Assembly (NCBI GenBank): GCA_020635115.1
Contig: JACKAK010000012.1
Coordinates: 1-64,000, forward strand
Length of the DNA: 64,000 nucleotides
Origin: Halobacteriovoraceae bacterium
Lineage (GTDB): Bacteria > Bdellovibrionota > Bacteriovoracia > Bacteriovoracales > Bacteriovoracaceae
Direction of reading: 5' to 3'
The notes under the pieces are model-generated. The model was not told the DNA's origin, searched no databases, and was given only the letters and a program-made list of their open reading frames with translations. This document shows positions 54,727 to 63,917 of the stretch, one piece after another. Position numbers and translations under genes: made by a program. The number at the start of each line of letters is the position of its first letter. The stretch's first letter is position 1.

Positions 54727-55302
54727 CTTTACCTCCTGGACTAACGGCCTGACACCCCAATGACATCAAGCGAAAAGTAGATTTACAATGAGGCCAGAAA
54801 CTAACATTTTTTAGTTAATGTGAAAAGAAATTTGGCAATTGGTAAATTCATAAATAAATATAATGAGCAAAATTATCTTCCTTTTTATAAGTTCAATAAT
54901 TTAAACAATTTATAATAGATTGAGCTTTGTCTTTTTTCCAGCACTTAGACTCATTCGGCCATGTATTCTTTTTGACGTCCTCCTCTCAGTAAACCAAGAG
55001 GATTCCTAGTGTGCTTGTACACAGCTAGAGGTTACCGCTTCAAAGACCTGTACATCTGCCACGTCTCCACGGTCACTTTGGGTGCGCCACTGAATGAAAC
55101 CTACCCAAAACTACTCACGTAATTCTGGTGTTCATTTCCTAGTTCATCTATGCTGGTTTTATCTTTAGATAGTTTCCAAAGATTAATTGCTAAAGATTTC
55201 ATTCTCAATAGTTTGCAATAGAGGTATGTAAATATTGGAAATAATCAATATTTTGAATAAAACCATGATATACGACCGCAAATGTAGTTTTTTGAGTATT
55301 TT
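54727..55302. other. 576-bp gap with decayed IS605-like end
   Basis: It holds the leader and promoter of the ribosomal operon (about 54727-54950) and, at about 54960-55140, a patch with higher G+C than its surroundings and several hairpins that does not resemble the neighbouring DNA. From 55140 to 55302 it is AT-rich with no feature found. No tRNA or open frame of usable length was seen. Confidence 0.5.
54965..55100 (-). mobile_element. Possible decayed IS200/IS605 right end with omega-RNA-like tail
   Basis: On the minus strand the sequence reads GAATCC, then an 8-bp stem with UUUA loop (54981-55002; CCTCTTGG/CTGAGAGG), then GAGGACGTCA. This is the layout I know for IS200/IS605 right ends. 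Upstream it reads as a broken C-terminal frame (GDVADVQVFEAVTSSCVQAH, stop, ESSWFTERRTSKR) like a tnpB tail. A second hairpin, CTAGTGTG/CACAGCTAG, is at 55006-55028. The G+C is markedly higher than in its surroundings. No intact tnpA or tnpB is present, so this is a remnant; the assignment is tentative. Confidence 0.4.
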
Positions 55303-56937
55303 ATGATTGGTAGGGCCTATTATTTTGTATTGTTTTTTTGCATACTTGGACGTTGTCAATGCGAGGAAATGGAAAAATTCAATACAGTGGCAAGGGGTAT
55401 CCTTTACGATCAGCTTATAAATAGAATTAGATTAAAAAAAGAGATTGAAGATAAATATTTTGAAATTCTAAAAGATGAAACAGTTCAAGAACTGGCCCAT
55501 CAAACCATCCCGATTATTGAATCTCTTTTAAATAGAACTTTCAAACGATTACCAATTATCAAAGTCATGGAATCCAGAGACATCTTTGAATTCCTTTACA
55601 AAAATTCTCAAAGAGACACGCTAAATAAAATTCAACATGAATCTACATTGAGTTTCAAACAAAAAAAGAAACTCTTAAATGACTATCATTATTTAGATAT
55701 TTCAAATATGAAGACCGCCAAATCTAGCTTAAATTTGCCTTTTTTCTTTTTTGAATCTCTCAATACTATTGTAGTAAATCGACAACTGGCCATTCAAAGT
55801 ATTTTTGAACGGTCTTCTCCTTTGGGTTCAAACAAGTTAAGTACAAATGATTTTTTAAATTATCTCATTATTTCTCTAGGTCATGAACTCGTCCATGTAC
55901 TTCAATCACAATATTCTTCAGTAATAAGTTCACTCGGTATTTATCAAAATGATTTTACTATTTCTCAGTTATCTCTTCTTGAGGGACATGCTACTTTTTT
56001 TGAAGAAAAGCTTGGAGAAGCACTTGGGATATCTCCAATTCATTTCAATTTTATAAAAGATGGTTGTCTCATTGAAAATCAAATGACTTCAACTAGAAAC
56101 AATTTTCTTGTTAAAAGTATATATCTGGCCGGGAAAGACTTTGTAGAATATTTTTATAATCTTGGTGGTGTTGAACGGGTTTGGAAGCTTTTCGACTCTC
56201 CCCCACAAACATATTCTGAAATTTTGGATCCTCAAAATTACACACGTTTTAGACTTCCACACAAATCGGATTTTAATTCTCTCCATTTGTCTGAATTTCT
56301 TTATTCTAGGTTTCATATGATTCCTAAAATGAGACATATATCTGTCAATCAAGTATGGGAAAAGTTTCATTTATATGACCAAAACTTCAATAAAGAGGTA
56401 CTCAAACATATTAAATCTGCTCAAACAATAAACATACAATCAGAAAAGGGTCTTTTTGTAATTACAATCTATATCCCTAAAGGCCCAAATGATCTCACTG
56501 AGTTTTCAAAAAAAATAGATGCTACAAAAACAAATTTTTCCCTTTCAAATAAAGTAGATCTCTATGTAAAGGAAAAATATAATATTGAAGGTCAAGATTT
56601 AGAAATAAAATACGTCATTTTTTCAGATGGGCAGCAATATTCAAATACTCAATTTAAATTGAAAAACGCTCTTATTGAAGTTGAAATGAAGGATGGAAAT
56701 CCAAGTCAATTGCGAACTTTTTTAGAAAGTTCACATTTATTTTCAAAAGAATACGATATATTTAAAATCAGTGCTTTTCATTCATTAAATTTTAAAGAAT
56801 TAAATGTTAAACTGAAAAAAATGATACTTTCTCTAAAACTTTGGACTGAATTGTTTTTTGTGAATCTAAAATTCGACATAGAAAATTTAAATCGGAAATG
56901 CTCATCTTTGTTTAAGAAAAAAACTAATTTCAGGTGA
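55303..56937 (+). CDS. Secreted HExxH-motif protein (putative metalloprotease)
   Basis: 544 residues, signal peptide about 1-20 (Cys18/Cys20, CQC, may be a weak lipobox). The zinc motif HELVHVLQ is at His194-His198 and a third-ligand candidate Glu lies 29 residues on (LLEGHATFFE, Glu227), the gluzincin arrangement. The family is not recognised. The C-terminal half has no clear motif. ATG 55303 lacks a clear ribosome site. Confidence 0.65.
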   Translation: MIGRAYYFVLFFCILGRCQCEEMEKFNTVARGILYDQLINRIRLKKEIEDKYFEILKDETVQELAHQTIPIIESLLNRTFKRLPIIKVMESRDIFEFLYKNSQRDTLNKIQHESTLSFKQKKKLLNDYHYLDISNMKTAKSSLNLPFFFFESLNTIVVNRQLAIQSIFERSSPLGSNKLSTNDFLNYLIISLGHELVHVLQSQYSSVISSLGIYQNDFTISQLSLLEGHATFFEEKLGEALGISPIHFNFIKDGCLIENQMTSTRNNFLVKSIYLAGKDFVEYFYNLGGVERVWKLFDSPPQTYSEILDPQNYTRFRLPHKSDFNSLHLSEFLYSRFHMIPKMRHISVNQVWEKFHLYDQNFNKEVLKHIKSAQTINIQSEKGLFVITIYIPKGPNDLTEFSKKIDATKTNFSLSNKVDLYVKEKYNIEGQDLEIKYVIFSDGQQYSNTQFKLKNALIEVEMKDGNPSQLRTFLESSHLFSKEYDIFKISAFHSLNFKELNVKLKKMILSLKLWTELFFVNLKFDIENLNRKCSSLFKKKTNFR

Positions 56938-56987
56938 AATTGTTAAATACACTTTCCCTTATAAATTAAAAAAAATAATCAGAAAAT

Positions 56988-57209
56988 CTAGATTTTAGAA
57001 CGACGAAAAGACTTAGTATTTTCCTTAGCTCTTCTTTTTTCTGAGGCCTGCAGTTTTTCTTTTTTTCGCATCGAAGGCTTTTTGTACTCTTTTCTTTTAC
57101 GGTATTCTTTTAAAATACCAGCTGATTCGCACATCCTCTTAAATTTTCTGAGGGCCTTATCTGCTGTAAAGCTTCCACTGACTACCACTTTGACAGAGTC
57201 GTTGGACAT
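56988..57209 (-). CDS. rpsU: Small-subunit ribosomal protein bS21
   Basis: 73 residues. GSFTADKALRKFKRMCESAGILKEYRKRK and a basic tail are typical of bS21. A ribosome site (GGGAG) precedes ATG 57209. A perfect 14-bp palindrome (56983-56996) overlaps the stop. It is separate from the other ribosomal genes and lies upstream of nothing else on its strand for 50 bp. Confidence 0.95.
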   Translation of the reverse strand: MSNDSVKVVVSGSFTADKALRKFKRMCESAGILKEYRKRKEYKKPSMRKKEKLQASEKRRAKENTKSFRRSKI

Positions 57210-57318
57210 TCATTTTCTCCCTGACTTAATGCAGTATTAATTATGAGATTTCTATTGTAGCAAAAGTCCCAAATTAATCAAGTTTACTTTTTCATATTCT
57301 TAACAATTTATTCACTTT

Positions 57319-58914
57319 CTAGTACTCCTGCGGGAAAATCTCATACTGCTCAATATGGTAATTATTTTCGGATCTTATAACCAAGGTTTTTGAAAACTTT
57401 TCTTCTAAGTTTTCAATAACATCAAAGTCGTCATCACACAATCTAGCAGTCACCTCTGGGTGTGCGTAAATAAAAACTTTATTACCCGTACTTTTCCCTA
57501 TGACTTTTTGAAGTTCTCTAATGAGTTCGAAACAAACAGTCGTCGTAGATTTAACTCTCCCTGTCCCTTCACAGTAGGGGCATTGAGTGCACAGAATTCT
57601 AGTTAAGGTATCTCTCGTTCTTTTTCTAGTCATCTCAACTAGACCTAATCCTGAGATCGGCAAGACATTTGTTTTTGCTCTGTCTTTTTTTAATGCTTCG
57701 AGTAGACTGGTATAAACTTGTTCTCTATGTTCTACCTTTTCCATATCAATAAAATCTACAATGATGAGTCCTCCACAATTTCTAAGTCTCAATTGATAGG
57801 CCAATTCTTTTACTGCCTCGAGATTAGTACGTAAAATTGTATCTTCTAGAGTTTTGCGACCAATGAATTTTCCAGTATTAACATCAACAGAAACTAAAGC
57901 TTCGGTCTGATCAATATTCAAAGAACCACCAGAGCGTAAGTAAACTTTATTACTTAGACCACGTTCAATTTCAAGATCAATCCCATATTTTTCAAAAATA
58001 GGTACATCTTTTTTGTTATAAAGTTCTATTTTACCTTTAAGGGAAGGTAAAAATTTTGTAGCAAATTTATCAACTTCTTTTTGATGTTCCTTAGTATCTA
58101 AAACTACTTTTTCAACGTGCTCATCGGTAATATCTCGCAAAACTCTTTGTACGAATGATAGATCCTTATAAACAAGATAGGGGGCCTTTTTCTTGTCAAA
58201 ATTCTTTTGAATATCTTTCCACATTTTCACGAGCATATTGAAGTCATTTTTTAAAACTCTATAAGACTGGCCTTCAGCTACTGTTCTAGCGATTATTCCC
58301 TTTCCTTCAGGTCGTATTGTATCGAGAATTTCTTTTAACCTTTCCCGTTCTTTTTCATTTTCTATTCTTCGAGAAACCCCTGTATGTTCAATTAAAGGCA
58401 TATAAACGATATGCCTTCCGGCCAAAGTAATGTGCCTCGTAACTCTTGGGCCTTTGGTAGATATTGGCTCTTTAGCGACTTGTACGACAATTTCATCACC
58501 CTCTTTGAGAAAACTTTCTATTGAACATTCTGGACGAAACCTCATATCAACTTGTTCAGAAAGGGTGCTTAGTTCATCGGGTATTACGTTTCCGACATTC
58601 CTTTCCCCTAGATCTTCAAGTTTTTTTTTGGCCTCTTCGGCCTTTGCAACCATCTCTCGCTGCTCTTCTAGGGTTGGAATATAGGCATCATCAACATAAA
58701 GGAAGGCCGCTTTATCAAATCCAATGTCAACAAAAGCTGATTGCATTCCTGGTAGTACCCTTGCGACTTTTCCACAATAGATATTTCCTACACGTGGAAA
58801 ATTTGGTGATTTGTGACCTTCTCTTTCAATGATAAAATCAAGAATCTCACCATTTTCTAGAAGAGCTGCTCTTGATTCACCCAGAGTTTTATTAATAATC
58901 ATTTGTTTTGGCAT
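57319..58914 (-). CDS. rng: Ribonuclease G (Rng/CafA family)
   Basis: 531 residues. S1-type RNA-binding domain near 35-150 (GNIYCGKVARVLPGMQSAFVDIG), catalytic RNase E/G core (SVDVNTGKFIGRKT, VDFIDMEKVEHRE), and the zinc-link motif CTQCPYCEGTG. No long C-terminal degradosome scaffold, so RNase G rather than RNase E. It processes 16S rRNA 5' ends and mRNA. It lies 109 bp upstream of rpsU on the same strand; 8 bp from the transporter gene stop. Confidence 0.9.
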   Translation of the reverse strand: MPKQMIINKTLGESRAALLENGEILDFIIEREGHKSPNFPRVGNIYCGKVARVLPGMQSAFVDIGFDKAAFLYVDDAYIPTLEEQREMVAKAEEAKKKLEDLGERNVGNVIPDELSTLSEQVDMRFRPECSIESFLKEGDEIVVQVAKEPISTKGPRVTRHITLAGRHIVYMPLIEHTGVSRRIENEKERERLKEILDTIRPEGKGIIARTVAEGQSYRVLKNDFNMLVKMWKDIQKNFDKKKAPYLVYKDLSFVQRVLRDITDEHVEKVVLDTKEHQKEVDKFATKFLPSLKGKIELYNKKDVPIFEKYGIDLEIERGLSNKVYLRSGGSLNIDQTEALVSVDVNTGKFIGRKTLEDTILRTNLEAVKELAYQLRLRNCGGLIIVDFIDMEKVEHREQVYTSLLEALKKDRAKTNVLPISGLGLVEMTRKRTRDTLTRILCTQCPYCEGTGRVKSTTTVCFELIRELQKVIGKSTGNKVFIYAHPEVTARLCDDDFDVIENLEEKFSKTLVIRSENNYHIEQYEIFPQEY

Positions 58915-58922
58915 ACGTTCCC

Positions 58923-60176
58923 TTATATAAATATCCCAGCAATACAGGCCGTCATAAAACAGGCCAAAGAGCCTGCAATCAAAGATTTTATTCCAAGATT
59001 GGCCAGATCTTTCCTACGACTTGGAGCAATTGTTCCAATTCCTCCTAATTGTATCGCAATTGAACTAAAATTGGAAAAACCACACAAAGCGTAAGTTGAA
59101 ATAACTACAGCTCTAGGCGATAAAGAACTTAGCTGATCCTTGAGATCTAAGTAGGCCACAAATTCATTGATAACAACTTTTTTCCCTAAAAGTGAGCCCA
59201 CAATAACTGACTCTGACAATGGTACACCCATAAGGGCCGCAATTGGAGCAAAGATATATCCAAGAATGAGTTCGAGTGTTAAACCTTCAATTAATTTCGG
59301 GTTTGCAGGTGAAAACATTGAATAAAATGAATTGATTCCTTTTTCTAAAACAGACAGCCCTCCATTTAACATTGCAATAAGTGCAATAAATGCTAAAAGC
59401 ATTGCCCCTACATTTAATGCTAACTTCATTCCCTCGGCAGCCCCCGACGCAGCTGCGTCAATTATATTTACATGTTCCTCGATTTCAAGACTTCTAATGT
59501 GATCATTTGTCACTGAATCAACAGTTTCGGGCACCAGGATTTTTGCACAAACAAGTGCTGCGGGAGCAGACATAACTGATGCTGCTAAAAGATGGCCAGC
59601 GTCAATACCTAATCCGACATATGCGGCCAATACACCGCCGGCCATCGTGGCCATTCCACCACTCATAAGGGCCATCAGTTCTGATTTTGTCATTTTAGAG
59701 ATGTAGGGTTTGACAACTAGCGGGGCCTCTGTTTGTCCTGCAAAAATATTAGCTGCTGCAGCCAAGGATTCTACACCTGAAGTGTTCATAACTTTCATCA
59801 TGATATGTGCAGTGAATTTAATTATTTTTTGCATAACACCAAGATGATAGAGGACACTCATAAGGGAACCAAAGAATATTATTGTAGGAAGAACCATCGT
59901 TGCAAAAACAAATCCGAGTTTTTCGGCCCTTGCCAAGTCTCCAAAGAGAAACATTGATCCTTCTGAAGTAAAATTTAAAATTCCTTGAAAAAAGTCTTTC
60001 GCATAAGAGAAGAACATTTTTCCAATATTTGTTTTGAGTATAATGATTGCCAATAAAACTTGAAGTAATATTCCATTGACGACTGTTTTCCACTTAATAT
60101 TTTTTCTGTCATTACTAAGCGCAAAAGCGATGCCAACCATCGACGCGAGTCCAATGAATGAAATAAATTTGTGCAT
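58923..60176 (-). CDS. Concentrative nucleoside transporter (NupC/CNT)
   Basis: 417 residues, about 8-10 membrane helices. GGMATMAGGVLAAYVGLGIDAGHLLAASVMSAPAAL and FAGQTEAPLVVKPYI are characteristic of CNT family members, as is the late GVPLSESVIVGSLLGKKVVINEFVAYLDL. It imports nucleosides with H+ or Na+. It fits the nucleoside phosphorylase genes at 61666-63845, suggesting a scavenging route. The start follows the glycosyltransferase stop by 12 bp. Confidence 0.9.
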   Translation of the reverse strand: MHKFISFIGLASMVGIAFALSNDRKNIKWKTVVNGILLQVLLAIIILKTNIGKMFFSYAKDFFQGILNFTSEGSMFLFGDLARAEKLGFVFATMVLPTIIFFGSLMSVLYHLGVMQKIIKFTAHIMMKVMNTSGVESLAAAANIFAGQTEAPLVVKPYISKMTKSELMALMSGGMATMAGGVLAAYVGLGIDAGHLLAASVMSAPAALVCAKILVPETVDSVTNDHIRSLEIEEHVNIIDAAASGAAEGMKLALNVGAMLLAFIALIAMLNGGLSVLEKGINSFYSMFSPANPKLIEGLTLELILGYIFAPIAALMGVPLSESVIVGSLLGKKVVINEFVAYLDLKDQLSSLSPRAVVISTYALCGFSNFSSIAIQLGGIGTIAPSRRKDLANLGIKSLIAGSLACFMTACIAGIFI

Positions 60177-60188
60177 ATATTTTCTTCC

Positions 60189-61163
60189 TTAAAATGGCAA
60201 AAGCTCCTGGGGTTCTTTTTCCAAGCAGTACTTTGGTGATACACTGGCCAGTTGTCTTCCATCAATAATTTTTTTATATTTTTGAATATAGTTTTCGGCC
60301 ATAATGAGAGAAGTGAAATGTTCAAGAGTATAATTGCGAATTTGGTCTGAATCAAAGGTTCTAGGAAATTCAATAATTGATTGTTGAAAACTATAATAAT
60401 TCTCACAAATTACTCCAACTTCTGGAATAACAAGCTCCGGTAACGAACCATAGGGAGAGACTATTGCGGGAAGACCCTGAGTCATTGCTTCGATAACAGC
60501 TAATCCAAAAGGTTCATGCCAACGGACTGGAAAGAGTAACGCATCTGAGTTTCTTAGGAGTTGCATTTTTTGTTGCTGTCCAATCATTCCCCTATAGGTA
60601 ATATTTGAACTAAAGCTAATCCCTTTTCCTCCGGCCACATCGAGGTGTTTGTTTGCTTTTTTCACGGCCTTAATACAATCTTTGAGATTTTTTACTTTCC
60701 AGCTGGCCTTGGCCAAGAAGACAAATTTTTCCTGACCTCTTTTTATTGGAACATATGGGTATTCGTCCATATCAAGACCGTTATACACGAATTGATCGCT
60801 CCCATGAATTTGAGCATGTTTTTTTGAAACAAAGACAGTATTTACAGGAAATGACTCCCCTATTTGTCCAATTCCATGAATAGTGAGAAGAAAAGGGAGG
60901 TCCTTTACAAGTTCATCATATCTGGTACTTGAATGTATAACATCATAGTTATGGGGGAGTAAATGTCTCCAATCATAAGATTCATTTTGTACCCAAGGAA
61001 CAAGTTTTACACCAATAGATCCAACCTCTGAATCAGGGGTACCGATGAGTGTAACATTGTGTCCGAGATGAACGAGTGCTTTCATTAGCCAATAAACAAC
61101 TCGCTCTGTGCCACCATATTTAGTTACTGGCAATTTAATGGGATGAACAAAAACGATATTCAT
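60189..61163 (-). CDS. Glycosyltransferase family 4 protein
   Basis: 324 residues, GT-B fold. N-terminal GGTERVVYWLMKALVHLGHNVTLI, middle KASWKVKNLKDCIKAV, and the donor-binding EPFGLAVIEAMTQGLPAIVSPYGSLPEL with the two glutamates of the Ex7E motif. Likely acts in LPS or exopolysaccharide. Shorter than usual (about 370). The substrate is unknown. Confidence 0.85.
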   Translation of the reverse strand: MNIVFVHPIKLPVTKYGGTERVVYWLMKALVHLGHNVTLIGTPDSEVGSIGVKLVPWVQNESYDWRHLLPHNYDVIHSSTRYDELVKDLPFLLTIHGIGQIGESFPVNTVFVSKKHAQIHGSDQFVYNGLDMDEYPYVPIKRGQEKFVFLAKASWKVKNLKDCIKAVKKANKHLDVAGGKGISFSSNITYRGMIGQQQKMQLLRNSDALLFPVRWHEPFGLAVIEAMTQGLPAIVSPYGSLPELVIPEVGVICENYYSFQQSIIEFPRTFDSDQIRNYTLEHFTSLIMAENYIQKYKKIIDGRQLASVSPKYCLEKEPQELLPF

Positions 61164-61164
61164 C

Positions 61165-61575
61165 TTATAGACTAAAACTAAAACTTACTGGAGAGAATAC
61201 TTTTTTAGGAGTGAGTCTGTTAAACTCTGTATGTGACCAATTGCGTCTTTGAAGTGTTGTTAACCCTTTCGTTTCCTGTGGGAAAAAAGCATTTTGATAG
61301 ATGTCATTTGTTTTAGTTGCTTGGGTAAAAGCAACTATTCCAACCCCTACAATGACTCCAACCGCGCCGCCGACAACAATATTTTTAAGATGATCGGAGG
61401 GTTCGTCGACAAATGCAAGTGTTGAAAGTCCAATGACAGCACCAGCTATTCCAGAGCCAACAACAAGAGTTAAATCTTTCATAGAATTATTTATTAACTC
61501 CTCATCGGCTTTAGCGGTTGTCATAAAAGAAGCCATGCACAAAATCAAGGGAAGTTTTTTTAAAAAATTTTTCAT
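61165..61575 (-). CDS. Exported glycine-rich membrane protein
   Basis: 136 residues from ATG 61575 (SD 6 nt upstream); 138 if an ATG at 61581 is used. Signal peptide to about residue 24 (ASFMTTAKA), then two glycine/valine-rich hydrophobic stretches (VVGSGIAGAVIGLSTLAFV and IVVGGAVGVIVGVGIVAF), which look like glycine-zipper helices. The C-terminus is soluble. It is 1 bp from the glycosyltransferase start and unrecognised. Confidence 0.6.
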   Translation of the reverse strand: MKNFLKKLPLILCMASFMTTAKADEELINNSMKDLTLVVGSGIAGAVIGLSTLAFVDEPSDHLKNIVVGGAVGVIVGVGIVAFTQATKTNDIYQNAFFPQETKGLTTLQRRNWSHTEFNRLTPKKVFSPVSFSFSL

Positions 61576-61665
61576 CTTCATCTCTTTTTATTATTCTATT
61601 TCAAACGGAAGTGGCACACTCCGCGTTTAGGTATACTACCTAAAAAGACAACAATTTAAAAGTGA

Positions 61666-63024
61666 ATGAGTAAAAAGATGAAGCAAACTTCAAGTAGCGC
61701 CTATAGCATCATAAAAAAGAAAAGGGATGGTTTAAAACTTTCACAAGACGAAATTGATTGGTTCATTAAATCATTAGTTTCTGGGGAAGTGGCCGATTAT
61801 CAAATGAGTGCATTATTGATGGCCATATATTTGAATGGCCTAGATCATGATGAGACAAAATATTTGACAGACGCAATGCTCAATTCTGGAAAGACTTTAA
61901 ATTTCGATGATCCTTTAACTGTGGATAAACATTCCACAGGGGGAATTGGAGATAAGACAAGTTTTATACTTGCTCCGGTGGCCATGGCATGTGGAGTTAA
62001 GGTTCCTATGATTGCTGGACGTGGTTTGGGGCATACAGGGGGAACGATAGATAAGGCAGAGTCCATTCATGGATTAGATATGGAAATATCGCTTGATCGT
62101 TTCGTAGAGTTAGTAAAAACAAAGGGAGCGGCCATAATTGGTCAGACTCATGAAATAGCTCCTGCTGATAAAAAAATTTATGCATTACGAGACGTAACGG
62201 CAACAGTCGAGTCAATTGAATTAATCACGGCCAGTATTATGAGTAAAAAAATAGCAGAAGGGCCAGATAGTTATGTTTTTGATATCAAAACTGGATCTGG
62301 TGCCTTTATGAAAACCCTTAAAAGATCGAGGTTATTAGCTAAGTCTCTTATGGAGACGGCCTTGAGATATGATAAGAATGTCATGACTTGTATTACAGAT
62401 ATGTCTAAACCTTTGGGAGAAAAAGTAGGAAATTCTCTTGAAATTATTGAATGTGTAGAAATTTTAAAAGGAAGGGGCCCACAAGATCTTTTGGAAGTAT
62501 GTGCTGAGTTAGGTGCCGGAATGATTTTGCTGGCCGGATTGGCCAAAAATTTCACGCAAGCGAAAAAACTTTTCTTGCAAAAAATAGCAACAGGAGAAGG
62601 GTTAAAAAAATTTAGAGAAATTGTCGTTAATCAAGGTGGAGATCCTGGGTTTATAGAGGATTATACAAAACTGCCCTTGGCCAAAAATAAGTTTGTAATT
62701 AAATCACCACGAGTTGGTTATATTTCAAAAATGGATTGTGAGTTAATAGGTCTACAAGTTGTCAAATTAGGTGGAGGGCGAACTAAGGCCGGAGAAAAAA
62801 TTGATCATGGTGTGGGTATTGAAGTTTTTAGAAAACCTGGGGATCGATTAAAAATTGGTGATGAGCTTGCAACAATTTGGTTTAATCAAGGACAAGAGGA
62901 ACTTGTTGAGGATCTTAAAGTCGAATATTTAAATAAGGTTATTAAAATGAGTAAAAACAGACCGACAAAGAAAATTCCCTTAATTTATGAGAAAAAGATT
63001 TCAATTAGTAAAAAGGATAAATAA
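61666..63024 (+). CDS. deoA: Pyrimidine-nucleoside (thymidine) phosphorylase
   Basis: 452 residues. Glycosyltransferase-3 fold: KHSTGGIGDKTSFI, the family signature AGRGLGHTGGTIDKAESI, KTGSGAFM, and the C-terminal GGGRTKAGEKIDHGVGIE. It splits thymidine or uridine with phosphate. DeoA versus Pdp cannot be settled by eye. Followed after 2 bp by purine nucleoside phosphorylase, so both act on imported nucleosides. Confidence 0.92.
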   Translation: MSKKMKQTSSSAYSIIKKKRDGLKLSQDEIDWFIKSLVSGEVADYQMSALLMAIYLNGLDHDETKYLTDAMLNSGKTLNFDDPLTVDKHSTGGIGDKTSFILAPVAMACGVKVPMIAGRGLGHTGGTIDKAESIHGLDMEISLDRFVELVKTKGAAIIGQTHEIAPADKKIYALRDVTATVESIELITASIMSKKIAEGPDSYVFDIKTGSGAFMKTLKRSRLLAKSLMETALRYDKNVMTCITDMSKPLGEKVGNSLEIIECVEILKGRGPQDLLEVCAELGAGMILLAGLAKNFTQAKKLFLQKIATGEGLKKFREIVVNQGGDPGFIEDYTKLPLAKNKFVIKSPRVGYISKMDCELIGLQVVKLGGGRTKAGEKIDHGVGIEVFRKPGDRLKIGDELATIWFNQGQEELVEDLKVEYLNKVIKMSKNRPTKKIPLIYEKKISISKKDK

Positions 63025-63026
63025 TT

Positions 63027-63845
63027 ATGTATGACAAATTATCTGAAAGTGCTCAATATATTCAGACAAAAATGAAGTACACCCCTAAGGTTGGTATTGT
63101 ACTTGGCTCAGGACTGGGTGTATTTGTAGAAGAAGTTACAGACAAAGTAGAAATACTCTACAAGGACATTCCACATTTCTATCAAACCACTGTTGAAGGA
63201 CATGCGGGAAGGTTAATTCTAGGAAAAGTAGGAAATGTAGATGTGGCCATTTTACAGGGAAGATTACATGCGTACGAGGGGCTTCCTATGCAGGAAGTTG
63301 TTCACCCTGTGCGAGTATTGGGATCTTTAGGGATTGAGACATTAATTTTAACCAATGCGGCCGGAGGGGTTAACTTAAGTTTTTCTCCTGGGGATTTGGT
63401 GTGTATTTCAGATCATATTAATTTGATGATGAGAAATCCTCTTGTGGGCCCAAATCTTTCTGAGTGGGGTCCTAGGTTTCCGGATATGTCTCAGGCCTAT
63501 CATTCGGAATTGAGGCGTCTTCTTTTTAGTTCGGCCAAAGAACTCAAAATTGATTTGAAGGAAGGTGTATATTGTGGGGTTTTAGGGCCAACTTATGAAA
63601 CACCAGCGGAAGTAAGAATGATTAGAGCAATTGGAGGAGATATGGTTGGAATGAGTACTGTTCCTGAGTCAATTGCGGCCAATCACTTTGGTATAAAGGT
63701 TGTCGGAATCTCTTGTATTACTAATATGGCGGCGGGAATTTTAGATGAGTTGCTCAAGCATGAAGATATAAAGGAGCAGGCGCAAAAGGTTAAAGGTCAA
63801 TTTAATTCGCTTTTGGTCAATTTTGTAAAAAAACTGGTGCCATGA
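63027..63845 (+). CDS. punA: Purine-nucleoside phosphorylase (type I)
   Basis: 272 residues. GIVLGSGLGVFVEEV, the family signature HAYEGLPMQEVVHPVRVLG, LTNAAGGVN, LGPTYETPAE and GMSTVPE are all as in trimeric PNP/MTAP. It splits inosine or guanosine to base and ribose-1-phosphate. AAGGA lies 9 nt upstream. It follows deoA by 2 bp, so the two form one operon. Confidence 0.93.
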   Translation: MYDKLSESAQYIQTKMKYTPKVGIVLGSGLGVFVEEVTDKVEILYKDIPHFYQTTVEGHAGRLILGKVGNVDVAILQGRLHAYEGLPMQEVVHPVRVLGSLGIETLILTNAAGGVNLSFSPGDLVCISDHINLMMRNPLVGPNLSEWGPRFPDMSQAYHSELRRLLFSSAKELKIDLKEGVYCGVLGPTYETPAEVRMIRAIGGDMVGMSTVPESIAANHFGIKVVGISCITNMAAGILDELLKHEDIKEQAQKVKGQFNSLLVNFVKKLVP

Positions 63846-63885
63846 AGAACAAATTTTCGTAGACTAACTGATAGGATAAAATTCT

Positions 63886-63905
63886 TTTCAGTCGAATGAC
63901 TGAAA
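63886..63905 (+). repeat. Hairpin between punA and the exonuclease gene
   Basis: Perfect 8-bp stem TTTCAGTC/GACTGAAA with GAAT loop, ending 12 nt before the next ATG. There is no T-tract, so it is more likely a leader hairpin or weak stop signal than a terminator. Confidence 0.4.
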
Positions 63906-63917
63906 CAAAGGACTTGC

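Noticed and set aside
54960..55140. tmRNA, SRP RNA, 6S RNA or RNase P
   Set aside because: None of the conserved core sequences or ends that I know for these RNAs is present, and the RE-like hairpin fits an IS605 end better.
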